Shown here one piece after another: positions 57,189 to 64,000 of a DNA stretch of 64,000 bases (position 1 is its first letter; each line of letters begins with the position of its first letter). Under the pieces are notes generated by a model that worked only from the letters and a program-made list of their open reading frames with translations, was not told the DNA's origin and did no database searches. A program made the translations under genes and the position numbers. Source of the DNA: Ambrosia x helenae (lineage: Eukaryota; Streptophyta; Magnoliopsida; Asterales; Asteraceae); NCBI GenBank assembly GCA_030844895.1, contig CM061231.1, forward strand, positions 152,983,889 through 153,047,888. The letters run 5' to 3'.

Positions 57189-59019
57189 ATGGGTTTCCCT
57201 ATATCTTATCATGGGTTCATTATTCTTGTATTCATTATTTTTAGTAACGGTATACTCTAATTACTAGCTTTTCAACTAACTTATGTTTAATGATATCTTT
57301 TCAACTTTTCATGACGTTTTTTTTTTTTTTTTTTTTTTTTAATTTTTTGATAGTTTTGATCACAAGTGCATTCACGGGCACATATGGAGTCAACTATGGA
57401 AGAATAGCCGATAACATCCCATCTCCCGAAAGCGTTGTGACGCTTATGAAGGCGGCGAAGATCAAAAACACAAGAATCTATGATGCGGACCATGAAGTTC
57501 TCAAGGCGTTTAAAGGGTCAGGAATCGAGATCATTATAGGGCTCGGGAACGAGTTCTTGAGGGACATAAGTGCAAGTGAAGACCGAGCCGTGGATTGGGT
57601 GAAACAAAATGTGGAACCATTTGTGCCCGGGACCCGCATTCGTGGGATCGCGGTTGGAAATGAGGTGTTAGGTGGTGGTGATCAACAACTCTGGGAGGTC
57701 TTATTACCCGCGTGTAAAAATGTCTATGCTGCCCTTGACTCGCTTCACCTAGCCGACGATGTTGAGGTTTCAAGCCCGCATTCGGCTGGTGTGTTTGCTA
57801 GCTCGTACCCTCCATCAGCCGGGGCGTTCAAGGAAACGCTTATGCCATATATGAAACCCCTTCTCGAGTTCTTTACAAAAATAAATTCGCCGTTTTATAT
57901 AAACACTTACCCGTTCCTTGCATACATTAGCGACCCGGAACACATTGATCTCAACTATGCAATCTTTAAAAAGAATAAAGGGATATATGATGAGAAAACC
58001 AAGCTGCACTATGATAATATGTTTGAGGCGCAGATAGACGCGGCCTATGCAGCTTTAGAGAAAGCCGGGTTCAGGAAAATGGATGTTATAGTGTCCGAAA
58101 CCGGATGGGCTTCACGCGGGGACCCGAATGAAGTCGGGGCAACGGTTAGTAATGCAAGAACTTATAACAATAATCTACGTAAAAGACTCCTTAAAAAGAA
58201 GGGTACGCCTTACAGACCCAAAAAGGTCGTGAAAGCGTATGTGTTCGCTATGTTTAACGAGAACTTAAAGCCCGGCCCGACATCGGAGAGAAACTTCGGG
58301 CTCTTTAAAGCCGATGGTAGCATTGCTTATAATATTGGATTCACTGGACTTAAGCCCTCTTCAGCAACATCTCTTTTCTCTTCAAAGGTATGTAATGAAC
58401 TTGTAATATTTTTGTTTGGGATGCTAAATGGGCCGTGTTTGTAAGTTCTTGGGTTGAATCTGACCCGAACCTAAAACACGTGAAGCTGGACATGACACAC
58501 ATATTCGCAGGTTGATATGAATACCACGGTTTAACGCGAAAAAAAATATTTTATATGTTCTCACATATTTATATTCTAAAGTTTCAAATTTACCAAAAAA
58601 GAAAAATACAAAAAATTATAAAACAACTATGTTTAAATTAAAAAATTTCACATATTTATATTCTAAAATTTCACATATTTATAAAACAACACAGTTGCGT
58701 ATCTTTTAATATACGCAACTGTGGGATACAACTTTCCTTTTAACAAACTCGTATGATAAACCAGTTAAACGGGTCAACCCACAAATCCATCAGATTGACC
58801 CGAAATTGACATGTTAAACTAAACTTATTTGAAGGTTTGACCCAAACAAACCCGCGAATTTCATGCTATTCACGTGTTATGTCAAAAATTCGCACCCCAT
58901 TATATCATTATATTCGTTATGTTTTATTAACTAACCGTTTCAACGAACTTTCTTCGTAGGGCATTGGATCGATATATCTAGTATGTGTTGCCGCTTTGAT
59001 TCTGATTATAACTTCATGA
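57189..59019 (+). CDS. GH17 glucan endo-1,3-beta-glucosidase, GPI-anchored type
   Basis: Gene model: exons 57189-57249, 57354-58387 and 58960-59019; 385 codons including stop. Exon 1 (ATG at 57189) gives a signal peptide (GFIILVFIIF); the first intron falls in it, as is usual in this family. Exon 2 starts after TTGATAG. Mature start near TYGVNYGRIADNIPSPE. Catalytic acid/base E124 in GIAVGNEVL and nucleophile E269 in VSETGWAS. GPTSERNFGLF is the family C-terminal motif. Exon 3 adds a hydrophobic tail (YLVCVAALILIITS) with no CBM43, consistent with a GPI signal. It hydrolyses beta-1,3-glucan (callose) at the cell surface and is nearest the BG11/BG14-type clade. A start at 57290 lies inside intron 1 and is not used in this model. 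All active-site residues are present, so it looks functional. A SINE sits about 180 bp upstream. Confidence 0.9.
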
Positions 59020-59487
59020 GAAATCAAAAATGGTTTCTGATGCCTCAATCCACTCTCCTAAGTAATTCTATAACCTAATTATGGAACAAGCATTTTTATC
59101 ATGGTGTTAAATTTGTTGTGTATATACACAGAGTCACATTTGTATATTTGTATTTGATTCAGCAATTTAATCTTTGAGATTCAGAGTTACTTGTATACAA
59201 TATTTCACCTTTCTTTAAACACAAGTCCTATGTTTTTAATCTCATATCTTCCTACTTCTGTGTAATTCAAATACGTTGCGGCGGTTGGTAATGCAGGCCG
59301 CGATTGAAAAAAAAAAAGTCTCTACGGAAATGCATAAATAGAGGCGGCAATTCAACTCGTATTCCTTATAAATTGGTCGATTCGGGCTCTGCTTTATCTC
59401 TAACGGGTCAAATATGTCAAACATATTCAAAATAAAAACATGTCAAACACATTCAAAAGTGCATTAAGATGCATACAATATCCTAAA
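59020..59487. other. GH17 3' flank
   Basis: AT-rich; no other gene seen. Probable 3' UTR and terminator region of the GH17 gene; no single polyadenylation signal stands out. Confidence 0.4.
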
Positions 59488-59621
59488 GACAAACATACAT
59501 TACAAGAAAACTTGTTGTTTTGGGATTCTAGCTCCTTGCTAATGCTAGCCCCTTTTGTGCTTGAAATAAAGCTTCATTTCTCAACAAAAAAAAAAAAAAA
59601 ACAAAAACAAAAAAAAAAAAA
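59488..59621 (+). mobile_element. Truncated LINE-like 3' tail
   Basis: 134 bp ending GAAATAAAGCTTCATTTCTC and a long A-rich tail. A perfect 13-bp duplication ACAATATCCTAAA flanks it (59475-59487, 59622-59634). This is the mark of target-primed reverse transcription with 5' truncation. Confidence 0.8.
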
Positions 59622-59872
59622 ACAATATCCTAAACTGTTTTATTAAATTAAAAAAAGGTTAATTATAGGTCTTGAACAGTTAGTCAGCTATGTTACTTCT
59701 TAATCCACCTTTGATGAGGAAAATAAAATTGTTATTAATACCTATATTAATAACAAAAGGTCAAATTGATAGCAACAGCTTACTTTATACACTATCTTCA
59801 ACAGATAAAGTGATATCAAATTAACTACTAATAATAATAATAGTTAAAAGCAAAAGTAAATCATGATCATAT

Positions 59873-60312
59873 TCAAGGTTGAAAGAGTTTGTCACCACAT
59901 TTGCACTTCCATGAAAGAAGATAATAACAATCATCTTCACCATGAGAAGATTGCTCTCTGTACCCAATCATTTTATGGTGTGGAGGAATAACTAGAGTTG
60001 CTTGACATGGTGAACACTTCATGCACTTGTTTACACACCCTGGTGGCCTTGATCCCAATATTTTCTTCTTTTGTTGCACATCAGATACCTTTTCATTAAC
60101 TGCTAATTCAAACAAATTGAGTAGTTTGAGATAAATATATTTACAATATTCAAATGTATATGTATATGTATATATAGAGACAATTGGTTTAAAAATTTTG
60201 AAGGTGGTTTGCAAATGTTACCTGAAATGGAAGGTGAGAATGTGAGAGAAAAGAGAAGAATGGCAGTAATAAGTAACCTCAGGCAAGATGAGCAGGTTGT
60301 TGCAGGTGCCAT
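59873..60312 (-). CDS. EPIDERMAL PATTERNING FACTOR-like secreted peptide (EPFL family)
   Basis: Exon 1 60312-60222, intron 60221-60100 (GTAACA...TTAGCAG), exon 2 60099-59873; 105 residues. The signal peptide (CLRLLITAILLFSLTFSPSI) is split from the rest by the intron. The mature region has the family start GSRPPGC, then C-x3-C-x2-C-x2-C (C52, C56, C59, C62), a loop (PHHKMIGYREQSSHGEDD) and the end WKCKCGDKLFQP (C96, C98). An extra C88 makes seven cysteines in the mature part, which is odd. EPFL peptides act through ERECTA-family receptors and TMM in stomatal or organ growth patterning. The end YYLLSWKCKCG is closest in my memory to the EPFL8/EPFL1-like group, not stomagen. Confidence 0.88.
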
Positions 60313-60351
60313 AGTTAAATAACTAGAAGATAATATTATGATATGATAACA

Positions 60352-60361
60352 CTATAAATAG
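60352..60361 (-). promoter_or_regulatory. Candidate TATA box of the EPFL gene
   Basis: Complement CTATTTATAG, about 40-50 bp upstream of the start codon. That leaves a very short leader, so a start further upstream is possible. Confidence 0.35.
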
Positions 60362-60847
60362 AAGATGTGGAAGATGGTGATGATGCAAGGGGGGAGATGT
60401 TTAAGGGGATTGGAATATTTTTGGAAGATGAAGAGCACAAGACAAAAGGGGTCAAAACATGTTTGGAGAATAAGGGACAGGTTTGGTGATGTGATGGACT
60501 TTTATGCCAACAGAATTTAATTAACCAAAGTGAATTTTAATCCACTGTTGTTTCTTCCTACTTTTGGGAAAATGTTGCACTGATTTTCATCTGACTAACA
60601 TTTCCTTTTTGAATTTTGAGCTATTAGTTCTTGAATTTGGAGCATGCTGACTTAATCCACTATTCATTAGAGAGTTAATCTACTTTCAAGTTAATCCACC
60701 ATTGGACCTGACCCATTTGACTGATAAGGCGACCAGGTAAAAATAAATCATTAAATTTAACATAGTAAAGATTTTACTTATATAAAAAGCGTCAATAAAG
60801 GTACATCCCAAATCTTAAATTGACACGCCTATATAGTCTTATAATCT

Positions 60848-61127
60848 TATACGGCTCGTATAGAATCAAATCACATGACACAGGTTGCAGAGCATCGTTT
60901 GTAGTGTGATGTGATTCTATATGGGCCGGCAGTATAAATCCATACAACTCATATAGATCTATACGAGTCGTATATATAATTATACGACCAATATACGTCT
61001 ATACGAACAAAAAACACAACATAACATCTATACGACCCGTATAAAACCAGACAAAAAGACATTTTCTGACATTCTCTTGTGTTTCTAAAGGTCTATACGG
61101 CTTGTATAACTTTATATAAGCCGTATA
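60848..61127. repeat. Cluster of TATACG...CGTATA near-palindromes
   Basis: Six copies in 280 bp: TATACGGCTCGTATA (60848), TATACGAGTCGTATA (60960), TATACGACCAATATACG (60981), TATACGACCCGTATA (61029), TATACGGCTTGTATA (61094) and TATATAAGCCGTATA (61112). It lies some 0.5-0.8 kb upstream of the EPFL start. It may be a MITE fragment or a regulatory cluster. Confidence 0.8.
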
Positions 61128-61489
61128 AATGAAAGGTTGTGAGAATAAGTCAATAAGATTAGGGGGTGTTTAATAGAATAATCCTTATATAAATGCATAT
61201 AAGACTATCTGTTGTAGCTAGAGGTGAGCAATGACTCTATCTTCTCATATTTAGCCACATAAGCGCCCAGTTGGCAGGGTGATAAAGCTCTGGTTCACCA
61301 GCCTGATGGTGTTGTGGCTAGAGGTGATCAGCAGCTTTATCCAGTTTTTATTTATTTTTTTAAACTTTGTTATTTTAAATTTATAATAATTAAATTTGTA
61401 ACACAAATTAAATAATAAACGTAAATTTTTCATTAATAAAAAAATTAAAAACACAGACAATAAAAAAAAACTACTTAAAAGAAATAAAC

Positions 61490-61770
61490 TACTCTTCCTC
61501 GTCGATGGGGTGTTCTTATTCCATCCCGTATTCCTTCACGAGACGCGCTTGTTCTAGTTCAAGTATCTTTCGACGAGGCATTGGCATATTGCTAAAGTCT
61601 CTCGCTAAAAAGTCCATGTCCCTCATTGACCTCGCTAACACACGCGAGCCCACTAACGGCTAGTAGCTCACGCCAGCTCTCGCTCAAGCATGTTATGGAT
61701 CCAGCTAGCTACGTGGAATGTTTTGTGGCTCGCGGCTAAGCGCTCGCGGGCCACAGCAGATAGTCTAACC
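61490..61770 (-). pseudogene. Possible PIF/Harbinger ORF1 C-terminal remnant
   Basis: On minus, about 61618-61515 reads MDFLARDFSNMPMPRRKILE then LEQARLVKEYGME and a stop. This resembles the coiled C-terminal end of the PIF Myb-like protein. The remainder (61630-61770) is rich in CTCGCG words. The ends are not definable. Confidence 0.3.
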
Positions 61771-61779
61771 TAAATTAAG

Positions 61780-62606
61780 TTTCTGAGACTGATCAGGGGT
61801 CATAATATTAATACAGATGAAAATTCAAAGAGTCATGCCATCAAACAGTTGATGTGCACAATCTTGTCATGTCTTTTGGTCGTGACTTTTGTTTTGTTAT
61901 CACCCTTATTTCTTCTTAATAATTTCCCAGATTAATATTATTACTAATAGTAAAAAAAAACTATTACCTACCAATTAATCAGTTATCAGTTATCACAAAC
62001 AGTGATGATTGTACAACAAAAGCAAAAAAACAAGCATCATCACCATCACAAGCCAACAACTTGTCTCTTACTGCACCTAACTAGAACAAATCTTTCAGAG
62101 CACAAGAAAAATCCAACAGCACCCATCCATTATTATTATTAATATTATCTTTATACACAGTAAAGCTTTAAACAAGAAACAAAACCAACGGTTGATAATT
62201 GATGGTGGGTGTGGGGTCTCTTTTGCAACAAACACGTCTTCTTCCATTGATTAGACGTTCCATGTACAAAAGGAGGCAATGCTGCTGTTCATATCATGCG
62301 GACAACGTCAGCATTTCCTAATCAAGGTACAAATGATCGGAAAATTAGCATACGGTATCAGTCTTTTCCGGGGAGTTCGTGTTAAGTGTTTAATGAGGGT
62401 GGAGGACCACTGTTAGTACACCTGCTGCTTTTCTTTTCTGTGATCTGCTTTTTATGCTTTATGTGATTTCGATGGGACCACTGTAATAATATTATTAATT
62501 GGGTGTGTGTTCTATCTTCTTGCATTATCAGAGAGGAGGGAGATGAAGTGGTTTGTGAGTAATTGAACGTTGTACCAATTAGAACTTGACACGCCTGATC
62601 TTTGGG
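61780..62606. other. Intergenic stretch, no gene seen
   Basis: Low-complexity ATT/CAA runs (62040-62170). No element termini and no convincing exon. It could be UTR or promoter of a gene outside what I can recognise. Confidence 0.4.
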
Positions 62607-63275
62607 TAGGGGTGTTCAACGAATCGAATAACGAATTTTCGAATTATTCGAATCGAATTTTTCGAATTTTTAATATTTCTACCTGAATTCGTATTCGATT
62701 CGTATTCGCTTAAAATTCAATTTATTCGATTCGTATTCGATTCGAATAAGAAACTCGAATTCGAATCGAATTCGAATAAATTCGATTTAGTTCAAGTTCA
62801 CCATAAATAATAAATTGTTTTACTTTTAGTTTTAAAAATAATACAAACTCATTATTTTTAACATATAAAATACAAATCTACATACTTGATAAACAACAAT
62901 ATGTCAAGTACGGGAATAGTAAAGATAGTAGAGAGTGTTTGTTAGAGTTTTGTGATGTATAAGATAAATATGATTATAGTAAAAGTTTTAGAGACTATGG
63001 ATTCTTAGAGTTTGACCAAAATTTACAAGTTTTTTTTTTCAATGAGTATATAATAATGTGTATGTGTGTATATATATTTAAAAAATATACATGTATAGTT
63101 TTTATTCGAATTTCGAATCGAATCGAATTTAAAATCATAAATTTGTATTCGATTTACTGGGCTCGAATTGAATCGAATTCGAATTCTTAATAATCGAATC
63201 GAATTCTTGGTAATCGAATCGAACTAATTCGAATTTCGAATTTTTCGAATCCGAATCGAATTCTGAACACCCCTA
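62607..63275. mobile_element. Non-autonomous hAT element with ATTCGAAT words
   Basis: 669 bp with TIRs TAGGGGTGTTCA / TGAACACCCCTA, the same 12 bases as the element at 22468, and a perfect 8-bp duplication TCTTTGGG (62599-62606, 63276-63283). Ends are packed with TTCGAATCGAAT. The centre is AT-rich and non-coding. Confidence 0.92.
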
Positions 63276-63289
63276 TCTTTGGGCACTAA

Positions 63290-64000
63290 GACCATGTGTA
63301 GTGGTTCACCCTTTTTGAGACACTTTTCGTCGTGTGTCGTCCACGTCAGCATAGCGTTGCCACTTTTAATCATTTAAGGGTGTAGTGGTTCATCACGCCT
63401 CTTTCATGCCACTTTTAATTAAAAAAAAAGGTGTAATGTTATGGGATTTTCACGGAATTCACCCGTGAGTCAAATCATGTTGACCGCATTTTTTGGCCAT
63501 TTCACGAGGGAGTGGGTGGTGTGGTTGGGGCGTGAAATGCCCACACCATGCCCCATTACACAAGGTCCAAGTGCACAATACTCTCAAAATGTATACCACT
63601 AAAAACGTGCAATGTAGGCATTTTAGGATGCGTCTTAGGGTGGGTTGTTATAGTAACTATCCTCCGTTTCATAACCATCCTTCGTATCAGCTCTGTGTCA
63701 TCATCCCCTTTTACCTTTTCCCTCCATCACAACCCTAAGACATAGTGTCTCCTCTTTCCCTTTCTTTTTTTGTTTTCAAATATTAGGGGGTGGGGGTGTA
63801 GACCGGGCCACGCCAATCACGCACCAGCCCCGTGAGGTGCAGTATTGACGACCCTCCACTTCCCGCGTGGCACCTCCACTAGCCTCTTCACACCCCATGC
63901 CCATACCCAACCACCTTACTATAGAAATTTATGCGGAAGCGATTTTGTGTTTGGTTTGGTTTCAGCCCCGCCGCCAAGGGTGGCTCGGTTTCAAGTAACG
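63290..64000. mobile_element. PIF/Harbinger-like end, runs off the window
   Basis: Starts GACCATGTGTAGTGG (63290), as at 46874. GTGTAGTGGTTCA recurs at 63380, giving a duplicated terminal stretch like that at 46874-47008. Beyond 63480 it is GC-richer, with many short CCACACC/GTGGGG words and no recognised gene. The right end is outside the window. Confidence 0.4.

Noticed and set aside
57290..57353. Start of the GH17 protein at 57290 with a poly-Phe stretch
   Set aside because: The stretch is the T-rich end of an intron. A start at 57189 gives a normal signal peptide, correct phase and a 384-residue protein.
61261..61310. tRNA-like stretch GCCCAGTTGGCAGGG...GGTTCACCAG
   Set aside because: A-box-like start but no proper B box or terminator; too weak.

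Overview
This is eukaryotic, higher-plant nuclear DNA. It has split genes with GT-AG introns, Ty3/gypsy LTR retrotransposons primed by initiator-Met tRNA, hAT, PIF/Harbinger, Mutator-like and Helitron elements, and AT-rich spacers full of (TA)n. The three host genes recognised are an equilibrative nucleoside transporter (ENT), a GPI-type GH17 beta-1,3-glucanase and an EPF-like secreted peptide, which fit a eudicot. A large-genome asterid such as a composite is my guess, not something shown here.

Layout. 1-5604: a non-autonomous gypsy-type element with near-identical LTRs, inserted into the first copy of a tandem array. 5605-24258: the array, nine copies of ENT exon 2, each fused to a gypsy gag/protease scrap and half of a hAT element (unit about 1.63 kb). 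One parental unit of about 6.6 kb survives at 17678-24258, with the gypsy 5' half, its LTR and the complete hAT element. 23474-25458: the ENT gene itself (minus strand, two exons), which supplied exon 2 and carries a one-base frameshift near its 3' end. 25.5-34.9 kb: foldback and PIF elements, a 2.8 kb solo LTR and Helitron ends. 34.95-44.8 kb: six terminal-inverted-repeat (TIR) elements strung on (TA)n tracts. The largest, at 34979-38578, holds a calreticulin first exon and a probable thioredoxin/PDI-like exon, and eight copies of a 12-bp palindrome. 45-46.9 kb: an old LTR fragment. 46.9-53.6 kb: a dead PIF/Harbinger transposase gene, hit by a Mutator-like element with a 4 x 401 bp tandem repeat and by a solo LTR with a perfect 5-bp target duplication. 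53.7-57.0 kb: Helitron, hAT and a SINE. 57.2-60.4 kb: the GH17 gene (plus) and the EPFL gene (minus), the only apparently intact genes, facing each other 3' to 3'. 60.8-64 kb: a palindrome cluster, another hAT and a PIF-like end.

There is no operon-like cooperation among genes. The story is one of nested transposition and local amplification. The less usual observations are: (i) tRNA-like modules (A box, B box, T-run) built into several LTRs, antisense in U3 and sense further downstream; (ii) matching splice donor/acceptor pairs in four LTRs; (iii) family-specific internal palindromes in the (TA)n-flanked elements; (iv) the chimeric ENT/gag/hAT array.
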